This document shows, piece by piece, positions 45,056 through 58,224 of a stretch of DNA of 64,000 nucleotides (positions are counted from its first letter, which is position 1; each line of letters starts with the position of its first letter). The DNA is from Trichobilharzia regenti (taxonomy: Eukaryota; Platyhelminthes; Trematoda; Strigeidida; Schistosomatidae), in contig OX235270.1 in the NCBI GenBank assembly GCA_944472135.2, positions 147,947,632-148,011,631 on the forward strand. The letters are read 5' to 3'. A model generated the notes under the pieces. The model had not been told where the DNA came from. It worked only from the letters and a program-made list of their open reading frames with translations, and did not search any database. The translations under genes and the position numbers were made by a program.

Positions 45056-47780
45056 TCTCAAGCCCTAAGTACTCAGGAAGTCTACACCTTCCTAAGTGGC
45101 TGGCTTAAACTAACTGTTGTGGATTTCATTCACTGATGAAGCCATTTTTTGTTCTGACCACCACTAGTTAACTCTTTTCCAGTCTGACCCATCTAATGTC
45201 AGCTAATATTGCCCGTAGTCGGGGAAGACGATGACTAGGCATACGTAACACATGTCCTAACCATCTCAGTCGATGTAGCTTCACAGTCTCGTCGATTGAT
45301 TTCCCCTCCCACCTTACCTAGCACTCGACCGATGCCTTACCTCAATATTGCTCACCCTAATACCCCTACCACCTAACACGGGAGACAGACTGCGAACATC
45401 CATGATCGAAGACAGCTAATCTTTTCATGTCTTCCACTCCCAATGGCCAGGTCTCACAGCCATGAAGAAGGATGGAGTGGACTATTGACCAGTAAACACG
45501 TCCTTTGGTTGATAGCCAGCCAGATATCACTTCTACTAAGCCAGACAGCGTAAACTGGAATATGCGAAACTAGCATTCTGTATCCGTGTGAGATTTCGTC
45601 AGCGATCAACCCGTTGGCGTTGGCTGACGCAACTTGCCAAATAAGTGAAGTGGTCAACACGCTGCACCGTTTCGCTGCCTGTTTCTAACTTAGTATTCGA
45701 TGTATTCCAGTCCTGTAGCCTCATCACCTTACATTTGACAGCATGAGCGAATCGCATGCCAAACATTCGTAGATTGCAGCTCGAGGTGTATCTTGTCAGC
45801 GTCTTCCTCACCTAGCAGGGAGGACTATATCATTTGCATTTTCTAATTCAACGAGATTATTCCCTGGTGGTTACAAGTCAGTCACTGAAGTCAGCAGTTA
45901 AGGTTAAGTCCATTTGTACATCTTTGGTAAAATTAAACAGAAATGGGAATAGTGGTGGACATCCCTGACGGACACCACAAGTTGTCACCACTTCAGGTCA
46001 TAACTTTCCGTAGGCTCTCACCTGGCTGACGGCATGTGTTCGAGTAGAGTGAGTGTCTTGATCAATGTGATGTATTTTCTGGACATTCGCTTCACAGACA
46101 AACATTGCCATAGTACCTCTTGGTCGACAGAATCGAATGCCACCTTTAGGTCAAGAATTATAACGATTCTTGGACGCCGATAAGTATACCTACGTTCCAG
46201 AATCTGTCAAAGGGTGAAGGTGTTGTCATTACACCCTCTTCCTGGTCTGAAGCCCGCCTGGTTGTCACGTGTTTGTGCCTCCCGAGCACCACTCAGTCTA
46301 CGCATGATTATTGAGCCTAGAACTTTATATACCACCATATTAGTCAAGCTAATCCCCCTATGATTATCACAAGAAGACTTGTCTCCCCTTTTGTATATCG
46401 GGATAATCAATGACTTACACCAATCCAACGGGACTTCCTCTGATTCCCAGATTATGCTTAACACCTTAGTTAATGCAGACAGTAAACTGTTCCCACAGCC
46501 CTTAAACACCTCTAGAATCATCCCATCAGGTCCTGCTGCTTTGCCTCCTTTCAAACTAGTGACAGCTTTAGTAACCTCAGTTAGGGACGGAGGACCTGTG
46601 TTTACATCCTATATTCAGGGAGGTGTTGGATGTTCGGTAAGTTGAGCGTGGCTTTAGGCCAATTAAACTGCTCCTCAAAGTGTTCTTTCCAACGTTCCAG
46701 CCGTCTATTATGAGAGCTGATTGTGGTGACATTTTTCTCAGAGATTGTCTCACTTATCATTTGCATTTTACCACCTGTTTCTCCGATAAGTAAGTATAAA
46801 TAGTTGTCTGGTGTTACCAATCGCCGATGCCTTTCCCATCTCTTTCGCTTTTGTCGCTCACCACTGTTCACGGCCGTTACGAAGGCTTCTTATTAGTTTT
46901 CGTTTGAGTAGCTTTCGCTCCTCATCATAATCGGAGCTCTCCGGAATCAGTCTTCTTGCGTCAATCAGTTCGGATGAGGCGGTAAAGATCCAATGGCTCC
47001 TACTAACTTTTGGTTTTAGGTTATTCACCGCTTTTACAGCTGTGTCTACAGCTGACTGTATGTTGTGCCAGGCTACGTCAGGAGGAGTACTGCTGTCGAT
47101 GCACCTTTCGGTATTCCCTCCTTAAATAGGGACTCAGATTCTCGATCTAATTGGGGGCGTAACTGATTCACTGCCAACAGTTATTTACGTCAGTTTAGAT
47201 GTCAGCATAAACATGCGCGAATGAGAACGTGATCGGAGTCTACGCATGTGTTTCAATAAGAGCGGCAGTCTTCTACTGACCCTCGCCAACGATATCCTAT
47301 GGCTATGTGGTCTATCTGAGTCCAGCGTTGGTTTGGTGATGGAGGTCGCCAGGTTACACAACGTCTCTCTTTGTGCCTAAAGTTAATGCTGACTATTGAC
47401 AGATGATTATCTGATCAGAACTGTAGAAGACGATCACCGTTGTCGGCTCGTCGTCAGGGAACTCCATACGTCGTACCACCTCTACATACTTCTCAGTCTG
47501 GCATAACTTCCCTACTTCGGCATTCAAGTAGTCTGCTAAAATAACTATGTTTCAGCTTTTTGCAACCAATTAGACAGTTTCTGGTAGAAATTATCCTTTA
47601 GTCCATTCGAAATGCAGTCTGTTGGGGCGTAAGCGGAGACTACGAAAAGACAACGACGGGTAACGCCAACCCTCCTTCTTCTAACGGACCGCAAACACAC
47701 GACTATCTACTGGGATCCAGTCAAGAACTGATTTTCCTGCCGTAACACTCAATACTGTACAACGTAGTTCTGAATAACAG
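45056..47780 (-). mobile_element. LINE family a, long degraded copy with endonuclease and RT
   Basis: On the - strand from high to low: endonuclease remains (RRCVTWRPPSPNQRWTQIDH, with catalytic Asp-His), EHFEEQFNWP, MKGGKAAGPDGMILEVFK, PLDWCKSLIIPIYKRGDKSS, MRRLSGAREAQTRDNQAGFR, then thumb to LPGWG-like TSGYLGLE at 45060. The 3' untranslated end is missing. The only copy here that includes most of the 5' half. Its left end lies about 35 nt past the VPS8 polyadenylation signal. Confidence 0.8.
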
Positions 47781-48277
47781 CATGAAAATATCTTCTTTCG
47801 GAGTTACAATAACGGTACTTGTTTCGTAGCTGCAGTCAAATTCATCAAGAGTCACAGGTTATTATGGTGGTTCAGTTCTTTCATAGGAAGAACCTATAAG
47901 TGTCTCAGACTTAGAAATATTCCTATTATCATTCCGGAACTAACTACATTTTTATGATAATGTTCGCATTTTATCCGTTCACACTACTTTCACTTCACTT
48001 ATAACTGCAAAACTTATTTATAAAGACCCACTGAGATATGAACTGCACAGTGACTTCCTTTTTCTCTTAGTGCTTTTAGACGAGTTTAACTGTATTTATT
48101 GGGTGACAATTTAGTACAGCAAGCTTTACACAACTGTTAGCTTGCAAACGTCATGGTATGTGATATTAGACCCATAAACGAATCTCGTGGGGAGTCAGAC
48201 TTGTGTGTCAGTATCGAAACTCTGCTCTTATGTTATAAGAATTTCTCACTTGGGAAATCACTTCTGAAGAACTTTTT

Positions 48278-48524
48278 TATTCCTTTACTTTCCCAGTGGA
48301 ACATACGGCTTCAAACTAGAGCTTTGAAGTTTCGTTAGCAGTGCTTTTTTTAAAAATTTTTACGGGATTGGGTTGCTAGCCTCATGACCATCCTTCCCTA
48401 CTTACTGGTCGTATTACCGACTTAGCGAGCTAAAGGAGTGAGTCGGTGGCTGGGGATCGAATCCCGATGTACCTGAGGCGTGGTGGTTGGCCAGCATTCT
48501 ACCGCTAAGCCACCGACGCTTTCG
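48278..48524 (-). mobile_element. tRNA-headed SINE, family B
   Basis: On the - strand: GCGTCGGTGGCTTAGCGGTA, GGGATTCGATCCCCAG, CTCCTTTAGCTCGCTAAGTC, GGATGGTCATGAGGCTAGC, GTTTGAAGCCGTATGTTCC and GTAAAGGAATAAAAAAG. Complete head and tail. Confidence 0.82.
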
Positions 48525-48984
48525 TAAGAATACACTATATAATTTCATGTTGAAAGTACTTAAACAAAAGCTGTATTAGTGTCCACTTAATTCCGCTGTA
48601 TTATTTTGAATCAATTATTCTTCTTTAAATTTCTAGACTCAAACTGGTTCGTCCATAATACGCACAAAATTGCATGATCCTTTAAAGGCTCTCCTTGCCT
48701 CTCTCATCACAATAGAACGGGACTATGGATTCGTATACCAGATAATGATGTGTGTAGAGCTATGCAACGAACACACCTGTGATAAATTTTTCGAATCTTA
48801 TATAATACACTTCACTAATTTTACAAGCTGATTTGTGATTTCTCCATGTTACTATAATCATATTTGTTCGGTTTTTTTATCCTTGTATATGCACATCAAA
48901 ACTTACAGGAAAATATATTACTTGATAACTCTTTTGTAGGCTTGGATTTCTGATAACAGGGTAAATATTACGCTATGCAGTACG

Positions 48985-50430
48985 TTAAGTTCTCATACTA
49001 ATAAGTCTTCCACATGTCTTCCAGCTGGTGTCATGATCTCGAATGCTACAAGTACAAATAATGACTGCCTTTCCGGTTTTAACAAAAACGATATCCTCAA
49101 GTGTCTTAAATCCTTGGAACCTATCCAGTAGTCCCTTGGTCCCGATGGTGTACCAGCTATTTTCCTCAGTAAATGTGCTGACATTTTATGTTATCCCCCC
49201 ACTGGTATTTTCAATGAATCGTTTTCCACTAACATTGTACCTGCTTCTTGGAAGGACATTAAAATTGTTCTTGTGCCTAAATCATCACGTGGACCAAGTT
49301 TAGACCCACTGTCGTTACTTCACCTTTCTTAGAAACAATAGAAAAACTGTTCTTACATAACCTTGGATCTTCATTGAAGGCTTTTAATAACCCTAAACAA
49401 CTTGCTTATAAACATGGTAGGTGTATTGTAGATACCATAATATTGTCTCTAGTTTATACAGAGGTGCCAAATATGTTCGGTGTGCCTTCCTTGATTACAC
49501 ATCTGCCTTTGACTGTGTACTTAGGCCTCTTTTGTTAAACAAGCCTGTTGCACAGTGCTGGGCTAATAAGTGGTCGCATTCCTATTTTTCTGTTAGGAGT
49601 CAGTACACTGTTTACAATGTGAAGTCCTCCACTGCTTCACTTACGCTAGCTGATATTCCTCAGGGAGCTGTTCTTTCTCCTTCTCTGTTTTTCTTTTTCT
49701 CACATGACTTGTCTCACTCTGACGAAGCCAATTGTGTTAAATAAGCCAATAATCTGACTGTTTCTATAACAACTGTTACTTCACAGTCAGACAGTTCCAA
49801 AATGAATGACCTTTTATCAGGAATTAGTCAGTAGTCCTCATCAGATGGTCTGAAACTTGATCCCTCCAAATGTCAGGTAGTTACTCTCACTGTCAGACGC
49901 AAACGCGACTCACATGACCTGGTAAGTTCGCATGTTTCTATCATAGATGACACAGAAGCTGAAACTAAATTAAATATTAAGTACCTTGGACTGAGTATTT
50001 CCGTAAGTGTTTCCTGGTCTCCCTATATCATGTTAGCTTCCAGAAAGGTATTTCGTTTGACGTTCTGTGTAATGAAGTGAAGATAATCTGATGTCGCTCA
50101 GTTAATGTCTACTTTTACAGTTTCTTGATATTTATATACTACCTATTCTTCTTCATTGCTCCTCACCTCTTAATCTTTCTTGGACTACTTAATAGACTTT
50201 TTTTATATTGCGAAGGGTACTAAAAGCCGTCAGTAAGGTGAGTGGGGTGTTGCCAAACCAACTAGTTAATACTTTTGTAGATATTCACATGGACTCCCGC
50301 AAGAAATTAGCAAATATTATCCTATCAAACTCTGAACGTCATCATACACAACTCTCTCCTTAGGTTTCATCGGGTAGAACTAGGAGCAACTATAGGAAAC
50401 TATATGCTCCGGCTACTAAGTAGAAAAAAC
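48985..50430 (+). mobile_element. LINE family c (CR1/Jockey-like), RT region, degraded
   Basis: GFNKNDILKCLKSLEPIQ, LGPDGVPAIFLSKCAD, PASWKDIKIVLVPK, then 49421-49744 with GAKYVRCAFLDYTSAFDCV, VKSSTASLTLADIPQGAVLS, and KLDPSKCQVVTLTVRRK-like remains. It ends near SGRTRSNYRKLYAPATK. Stops at several places. Confidence 0.8.
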
Positions 50431-50514
50431 TCCCTAGCACCGAAGCAACGACAAACGATACTATGTCTACAAAATGAAAGTCCGTTTCCAATCTAATATC
50501 TGAATTTTTCATCC

Positions 50515-50748
50515 CTTGTGGTCTAAGTGTAATATAGGGCATTTGGTTCGAATCTTCAGTAGCGGTGTTTTTGTTTTTATGCGATCCGATTGTTAATCTC
50601 ATTCCTAACCTTCCTTCTTTTCCTGGTCTACTATAGGCAAGTAGATCATGTGGTTTAAGATTGCCTCGACCGGGAACCGAACCCAGATATACTATACACA
50701 CCACGTGCATGGCTGACGAGCATCCTACTACTGGATCATTAGCTTACG
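50515..50748 (-). mobile_element. Diverged tRNA-headed SINE, family B
   Basis: On the - strand: AATGATCCAGTAGTAGGATG head, GGGTTCGGTTCCCGG B-box, GAAGGTTAGGAATGAGATTA body, tail AAATGCCCTATATTAC. The open frame 50390-50710 is only passing through. Confidence 0.6.
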
Positions 50749-50749
50749 A

Positions 50750-51840
50750 TATCTGTATTGGTAATCCAGTACTCAACCCCTGTTAGGAATCTATTTCTTA
50801 TTAGTACTTTGGGAATCTGAAGAGATATGGAAACGCAAATCGTACGAGACTATTTGTAGCTGCCATATAAAGTAAAAAATGGGACCAGGGGGAGGAAGCT
50901 ATATGCGCTCATCTGTAAGCGAACAAGTAGGCAAGAATTAATGCGCTAAGTGTGTAAAAGGCATATTGTGGAGTATAACATGCTGTTGTATTTTGCTACT
51001 GAACAACTTGAGTCTGCATACCTTGCTATAAACCTTGAGCATAAATTTACACACTCCAAAGTGTTTTAAAAATAGACGCTTGTATCGTTCATGCAACGCT
51101 ACATGATACATCAGTGAATAAATGGAATTCCATGCTTCATAAGATGATTATGCAACGAGATGGCAAATAGTGATATCCAAACTTAACCCTTGCATCGACT
51201 CTTCAGAAGTCGCATCTCTAATTAAAGTATTCTACTATGGAAATTATTTACTACTACCACGGCTTTTATGTACCAGGCTATAAAACCAAGTTTGTTTAGA
51301 AGCTCATGGTGTTATGCAGGTCAACGTTGGAGTGAGTGTCGTGATCTGGTTTATTCAGGTTAAAGTCGAGTTCTTTAAAACTTCACTCTTATACGCCTAC
51401 CCAACGATAATTCTGCGGTTGAAAGACAACAAAAGCTGAATTATCCGAACATGACCGAAGAGTTGAATTCAGCCTCATTCACATCTTCATAATAATTCTC
51501 TGTGCTTATGTTTTCATGCTTAGAAAGCTAACCTATTGCTTATTTCCTGTAATATACAATCTCTACAGCTTGAAATATGCTCCAAATGGAAGCGTCACTC
51601 ATATAGTCCTTACTCATAAAAATCTAGAGTGTATATTAAAATAGAGACTATGCAAGCATCGGTAAGAATACTTTGAAGACAAATGAATAGTATTCCACGA
51701 AACCCAGTTCACCACAATTATTATCGCCTTATCTAGTGTATCAGTCTAGCGCTGCTTTTCGCGCATACTTTTATTCAGGGCCAAGATGGATCGATATGAA
51801 AATAGAAAGAAGTTAGGTAGAATGATTAAGGTTAGGTGGA
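50750..51840. other. Intergenic stretch, nothing assigned
   Basis: No open frame, repeat or splice pattern supported between the VPS8 and METTL18 genes here. Confidence 0.4.
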
Positions 51841-51844
51841 GGTA

Positions 51845-52025
51845 ATGGAATGTGGTTCATTGGCTTAACAGTTTGGTTTGCAACCAACTGTCACAGACTC
51901 GACTCCCACCCCACCTTACTAAATCCTCGGCAACTGGGTAGTATCACTGCCCTTGGACAATAAGTGTGGTGGCTCTTAGCCGGGTATACAAAACATCTGC
52001 TCTGGGAAACTGAGTTCAGACAAGA
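51845..52025 (+). mobile_element. tRNA-headed SINE, family C
   Basis: GTTCATTGGCTTAACAGTTT, B-box region CAGACTCGACTCCCACC, CTCGGCAACTGGGTAGTATC, GTGTGGTGGCTCTTAGCCGG. Similar order to 33735-33925. Confidence 0.6.
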
Positions 52026-52442
52026 GAAGGTAGTCGACCTTATATTGTCCTTTATTTGAGATCATAATTAACGTACACTGTCATGCAACACATTTTATAT
52101 CTAGTGTACTTTATGCATTGAATGTAAGCGAGTAGGGATCCTATATCGGTTTAAACTGGTAAATGAACCTATCATACATCTCAGATGCTTGTCGCTGATA
52201 GACTGAGAATACTAGTACGCATAAAATAAATACAAGTAAGAATCTGAGCTAAACAACATCTGAAAATGCTTCAACAAATGTATCTAATGACATCATAATT
52301 GCGTTAAAATTATATACAAAGAGTGATAGTTATCTTTACGATACAGTTTACTGTCGTTTTTCGTAATAAACGTAAAACAACGGCAACATATTTTCGTGTG
52401 ATACTTCGGATCACAGTAAATGTACAAAAAGGAAAAGAGAAT

Positions 52443-53417
52443 TTACAATCTTGTCATCTGTAACACGTATCTTATTGCCCCAGAGTTTGTTGTTTCGCAA
52501 ACAGTAGCTTGAAACACACCTTGATCTTCGATAAAATTTAGCCAATCAAACATGCTACCTCCCGGTCCATAAGAAGCTTTGCAAGCTAATAATACAATTC
52601 CATTTCGGCTTAAAGTGGTTTCGAGTATTTCATGTAGCCTTCCATACAAATCTGAACGGTAAATTGTCTCACTAGTAAATATGTATTCGAACTTCACGTC
52701 ATTGTTCAGCTGCCAAGAGCGCGATAGATGAGACCAGTCACCACTAAAAAACTCCAGAGTACTTCGCTCTCTGTGGTTTTCTGCTTCATTGTGAAACTTT
52801 AAATTGACATTTACATTAGGGATTGTCCACCACTTCAAGACTTCAGAATTATAGTCCTGTATACATGAGGAAATCGGTGAAAACATAAGCAGTTAAAAAT
52901 ACACATAAGATAAGTACATGGTGCGAAAATCCTTCAGAAATCCCAAGTTTATCATATCAAAATATCAGTGAAAGCAACATTTTATATAGAACTAAGTAGT
53001 GGTTGATGTTGCGTTTTGCAATGATTGGTGTTTTTCTAGCTGCTGCAAATTTACACGTTTCCCAGTGAAGCGATTCATAGTGAAAAATCATTGTAGTTAA
53101 GCATTGATATACCTGTAAATTACATACCTGAAATCTTACAAAGCGAGCACCAGCCTTGACAGCCAATATACCAGGTAGTCCACACCCACAGCCCAATTCT
53201 AATACGTTCTTACCATTTAGTTTTTGCATAAAGTGTTTGAAAATATAATGAACAAGATCTCGGCTACCATCCCACAAAGTAAATCCGCCTTCGATTAGAC
53301 CAGGCTTGACATCTTCATGAGTTTGAACAGCACCAAATACACAGAATTCTTCCTGTTGATCATTTTGAAGTCCTCGTAGATAATCTTCGAGTGCGTTCTG
53401 ATCAATATAGGACAATC
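52443..53417 (-). CDS. METTL18: METTL18-like protein histidine methyltransferase (two C-terminal exons)
   Basis: Exons 53128-53417 and 52443-52856 (- strand), joined in phase 0 with donor GTATGT and acceptor TATACAG. The METTL18 family (yeast Hpm1) uses S-adenosylmethionine to methylate a histidine of ribosomal protein uL3. Seen here: PGLIEGGFTLWDGSRDLVHY, the SAM-binding motif VLELGCGCGLPGI, then VRFQ joined to DYNSEVLK (vertebrate IHFQDYNS). After these come FFSGDWSHL, the family motif TSETIY and a closing LLACKASYG...IRYVLQMTRL. The upstream frame opens with a TTG, not an ATG, and an acceptor (TTGTAG) lies just before it at 53418. So the exon starts with two bases (GA) and a 5' exon ending with one base is missing. 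I could not place it; the - strand frame 53402-53647 shows no family motif. No clear AATAAA was seen downstream. Confidence 0.85.
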
Positions 53418-55440
53418 CTACAATAATATTTATTTTTGACGCTACTTAATGAATTGGTTGGCATTACTCTTAAATATATTGTCACATCAAACCGCCAAAA
53501 GTAAGAGTAACAACCATTTAATTTCACTCCTGACGTCATATGTGTAGCATATTGAATCCCATTTTCTAATGTGACAATAGCTTTACACCTTATTCTAACT
53601 TGTATAACAACACACAAGTTTTCTATTTCGGCCGTCCAGGTTACCATTATTGTAAATCTGTCTTTCTTCTTGTGTCTAATAGCCTACTTTCCAATAATTA
53701 TTTTAGGACTTTACTTATAAAATGCCGTGAAGGCAGCCTATTTATATGAGGTTTCGAATCCCAACAACCTAGTTCAGCTATATAGACTGGTTAGTAGCAT
53801 CACGGGTTACACAATATCCTAGTACGCGATAAGTCGTATAATGAGTGATTGAGTGGGTTCTAACTTTTAGCTACCAAATGATATTGGTATATCTGCTAGA
53901 CCGCATAGTATCATTGTACTAATTTTCCTACTTAAAGAAACAAAGACCAAGTAACCAACGGTGTAAAATTCACACATGGCTGAATTGTGTCAACCGTACG
54001 ACACTCGATCAAACAGCTTGATACTCAATACGATTGAAGAACAGGATGTTTGGCTAATCATTATACAGCGGATATCATTCAGAAGTTTTACAAGTACTCA
54101 AGAAAAACTGCTTCAAGAAAATGGCTAGCATATCATGCATATATGGAAGAGACAATGTAACTTACTCAAATCGTCTGAAACTTCCTGCACATTTATACGT
54201 AGGTTCAAGACATTTTTGTTACCTGTGGAACATTAGCAGCATTTAATCACCTTACCGTCGTCTAGAGTAAAAGACTGGATCGAATCCGAATACACTACAG
54301 TACTGTCACTTTTTCTTTCTTCTTTTTTAGTATCCGTACAAAAGTTGAACTCAAACTATAAAAACCGCATTGCAATTTAAGAGTAAATGTATGCACTATA
54401 ACATAATTAATAACAAGACACTCCGCAATGAAACATAACTCAGTGATGGACTTTGTGGGAAAAGAGAAGGTAGAGTAGATATTGCGGCAGCGATGGAAAC
54501 ATCTGTATGACAGAATTCTTGCCACAATTACAGACTGTCCACCATCTTGTTTACCTGGTAATTTGCTAACAGTTCAGAATCTTTCCGGTTGTCACTTGTA
54601 TTTCAAATGACTTCATTACACAGTAATGATGTAATGTAATCCAAGTTTAATTTAACTTCATAAAATCATAACACCTGTTTTCCTTACTTCATTCTCCGAC
54701 CTGTTATATGTGACCATAATTCGTGAACATTGTGACCTGCACTGGAAATCCGGCCCCTACATGTTGTTGCCTTTAATCTAAATATGTATGATGAGCACTT
54801 ATGTGTTCAGAATGCCCAAGTGTTGAGGAAACAGACTACACTTCTCAGATAAATTATACCTTATTGTTTTATCGAAATCTACTGGGTCAGCCGTGATGAA
54901 AACACGACAGGCCCCGAAATACATGTATCATTACGTCCAAAAATCCTTTATCAAAAGCCGGAAGGCAAAACTGAGAGATAACAATGATTAGTGCGATGCA
55001 CAAGGCGAATATACTGAGCTTGTCGAAAACATTACGTATTTATTGTGATTAACGCAAAGCTTATGGCTATTTCTCATTCAGGATAAAAATGAAAAAAATT
55101 GCCCTTTAAAACTGAAAACTCAAGCAAATGGGGGAAAGCGTTTAGCAAACACCTGCCTGAGACAATAATGTGAGAGCTGTGATAAATCGTTAACTTATTG
55201 GCTGTACTTAAAGATGATACTTAGTCTCAGCACATTTCTTTTGCCACTAAAAAAATCTATGCTGCATCAACCTTTGTCGAGATAAGCGGTAATCTGATGG
55301 TGCTTTCTGCCTGGTGACAACGAATATTTATAATTCGTGATCTTTATCACTAAGAATCGATCAATCATTACAAATCAACATGGAATGGTTACAACTGCTT
55401 ACTTCTAACTACGGAGATAAACGACAAAGTTTGGAGCTAT
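53418..55440. other. Region upstream of METTL18 exons, nothing firm
   Basis: Should hold the missing METTL18 5' exon. The - strand frames 53402-53647 and 54295-54525 were examined and show no methyltransferase-family motif. One donor (GTTGTT) near 53520 has the needed phase but no other support. Confidence 0.35.
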
Positions 55441-55447
55441 TTTTTCA

Positions 55448-56036
55448 GTTCTGTCTGTCTGTCTGGATTCAACATAGAACTTGGCACCAAAGTGCGGCAG
55501 TTCGAGTTCCCACGTTCCGAATAGCACACAAACGTAGACAAGAAGATGAGTGAAGAGAACCAATGGAGTTTGACAAGTATAAGAGCGAAACAGAATGGGT
55601 AATGGTAGAAAGAAATATGAAAGATTACAGAGACTGAATACATCTGCGCCATTGACAACGATTTTGAGCCATGTCACCAATTGTCTCCAGTCATTGATTT
55701 CCAGACTCCCGAAGTCTGCATCTCCCTACCTGACTCAGTTTAACTGTCAGGGATTTCATGGATTGATGCCATGTTTTTGTTTGGCCACCACTTACTCTTT
55801 TCCAACCTGCACCTATATCAGCTAGTAATGCCGTCGGGGGAGGCGATGGTTAGGCATGCGCAGCACGTGAACTAGCCATCTCAATCTATGTAACTTTATA
55901 GCCTCGTGGATTGATTTTCCCTGTTTGGCCAACACTCTACGCCTAACGTCAACATTACTTACCTTATTAAACCACCTAACGTGAGAAAGAGATCATAGAC
56001 ATCTATGATCGAAAGCAGTCAACCTTTTCACGTTTT
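55448..56036 (-). mobile_element. LINE family a, 3' half of a copy split by LINE c
   Basis: Starts at the CTGT repeat tail (55448) and covers the 3' untranslated end and C-terminal coding part (on the - strand FDHRCL-like, WLVHVLRMPNHRLPRR, PGWG region deleted). It stops at 56036 inside MKRLTAF. The 5' half resumes at 57521. Confidence 0.75.
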
Positions 56037-57520
56037 AAGATAAGATAAGCTTTATTCCAAATCAGTACTTGTGATACAGAATGGAATTCTCAGCATTTTA
56101 CTACAATATTGCATCCAGTTAGTACATTAACAATAAATATAGTTCTACATAGATTAAGGTTATCTCAGTCAGTTTTGACAACAACATATTAGCATGTCGG
56201 TAGCAAAGCCAAAATTTAAACAGTGTTTGAAGGTGTTAGAAAAGTAGATACTACTAGCATATTTACTGGCGTAAGCGATAGCAAAATGGTCGAGGTATAC
56301 AGAGTGTGAAAGAACGAACAAGAATGTTTTAAGTAGAGTTTGCAAGGAAAAGAGAAACGAAACAACACATAAAAAAAGGTAGAGAGAAAACGTTGTACCT
56401 GTAAATGATGTGACTTGGAAAGACGAGATCCATCTGTTCTACTGACTATTTAATAAGTTAAAGGTTTCACGCCTAATGCTCTCTTTATCGCACAGAACAC
56501 GAGCTAGGTAGGGTATGGATGAGTTTTTGTACTTGCTAGTGCGGGCATATAGTTTCCTATATAGGCTTCTGGTTTTCCCTGAAGAGATACATGGGGAGAG
56601 TTGTGAATGTAGAGGGTGTTGTGAGTCAGATAAAATGGTTTTTGCCCATTTTTCACATGAGTCCATGTGCCTGTCCACCAGAATATTAACAAGCTGGCTA
56701 AGTGGCAAACTGCTTACCCTGCTGACAACCTTTAACATCCTACGTAATAAGGTATAGTCTTTCTTCAATAGCCCAGGAAAGACTAAGGGGGAACAATAGA
56801 GAATAATAGGCAGAATACGGAAGTTAACAAATTGTAGGAGTAAGGGTTGGGTTACACCAGAAAGTCTTAACTTCTTGATGTAGAAGGTAAGACGGAATAT
56901 TTTCTTGGAAATCGTCAAGATATGAGACGACCAGGAAAGATCAGAAGATAGAGTGACGCCTAGGTATTTAACTTCCGACTTGGTTTCAATTTCACTGCCA
57001 TCTATGTTGCACACCTCGTGAGTGCTAACCAGTTTGTTTAGGTCAGATTTATGCCTAAAGGTGAAATTAACTGTTTGGCATTTGGAGGGGTTTAAGAGGA
57101 GACCGTTTTCCTTGGACCATTGGCTGATTTCTGATAAGAAGCCATTTAGTTTAGAGCAGTCACTTTGACATTTGACAGGTAAAGATACAGTTAGGTCATC
57201 AGCATATTTGACAAAGTTAATGTCATTTGAAGATGGTAGGTCATGTAGGAAGAATGAAAAGAGAAGTGGGGAGAGTACAGCACCTTGGGGGACACCAGCT
57301 TCAGTGAGCACAGCAGAGGAGGATTCGCCTTTGTATACGGTGTACTGCGTTCTGTTTGAAAAGTAGGAATGCAACCAGTTAGTGACCCAGGACTCGGTTT
57401 GTGTCATGGAGAGCTTATTTAGCAAGAGACATCTAGGTACAGAGTCGAAAGCAGAAGTGAAGTCAAGAAACGTGCAGCGGACATATTTGGCACCTTTGAC
57501 TAGTGTCTTCAACTCGTATT
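56036..57520 (-). mobile_element. LINE family c (CR1/Jockey-like), intact C-terminal frame, nested in LINE a
   Basis: The - strand frame down to 56439 is open for about 355 codons of family c: KYVRCTFLDFTSAFDSVPR (catalytic Asp), TEAGVPQGAVLSPLLFSFFL, INFVKYADDLTVSLPV (ADD), LNPSKCQTVNFTFRHK, VKYLGVTLSSDLSW, SKYKNSSIPYLARVL. The 3' end has TTGGAATAAAGC and TTATC repeats. 5' truncated. Confidence 0.88.
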
Positions 57521-58150
57521 GGCCATGTTTCAGAGCCATAGAGAAGGACGGAGCGAACTGCTGAGCAGTACACACGTCCCTTGGTTGATAGCCGGATGTC
57601 ATGCCTACGCCAGAGATGGTGTAAGTCAGCGAAAGCAGCTCGAGCTTTTTCGATCCGTGCTCAGATTTCGTCGTCAGTCAGTCCGTTGGTGCTGATACAA
57701 CTTCCCAAATAGGTGAAGTGGTCAACATGTTCTATCACTTCACTCCCTATCACTAAGCTAGGAGTTCACGTGGTCCAGTCCTGTAGCAGCATCTTACATT
57801 TTGCAGGGGCGAATCGCATGCCAAACATATGAAGATTGCTGCTCAAGGTGTTCAGAAGACTCTGCATTTTGTCACCATCCTCCCCCAACAGGACTATGTC
57901 ATCTGCATATTCTAAGTTCATAAGACTATACCCTGGTAACAAGTCGATTCCTAAGTCGTTACGTTCAGTTAAGGATACTTCCATCAGCATATCTATGATG
58001 AAGTTAAACAGAAATGGGGAAAGTAGACATCCCTGTCGGACACCACTGGCTGTTATCAATTCAGATGACAATTCCCCACAAACCCTTACAAGACTACGTG
58101 TGTATTCAGTTCCAGCAATAGGGATTATAATTTTTGTTCTCCGTGTATCC
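57521..58150 (-). mobile_element. LINE family a (or sister lineage), 5' part of the split copy
   Basis: On the - strand: TRSLVRVCGELSSELITASG, VRQGCLLSPFLFNFIIDMLM, LEYADDIVLLGEDGD, NLHMFGMRFAPAKCKMLLQD, then SCISTNGLTDDEI with no extra bases at the place where family a has its frame change. 5' truncated around 58115-58150. Confidence 0.8.
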
Positions 58151-58224
58151 ATGTAGCGAATTTTGGTAGGATAATTTGGAACTGTTGTACAATCTAAGTA
58201 TTTATACAATCTAAACAACTGTTC

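Noticed and set aside
53402..53647. First METTL18 exon
   Set aside because: The frame has an ATG and is adjacent, but no family motif, and its best donor is weak; left unassigned.
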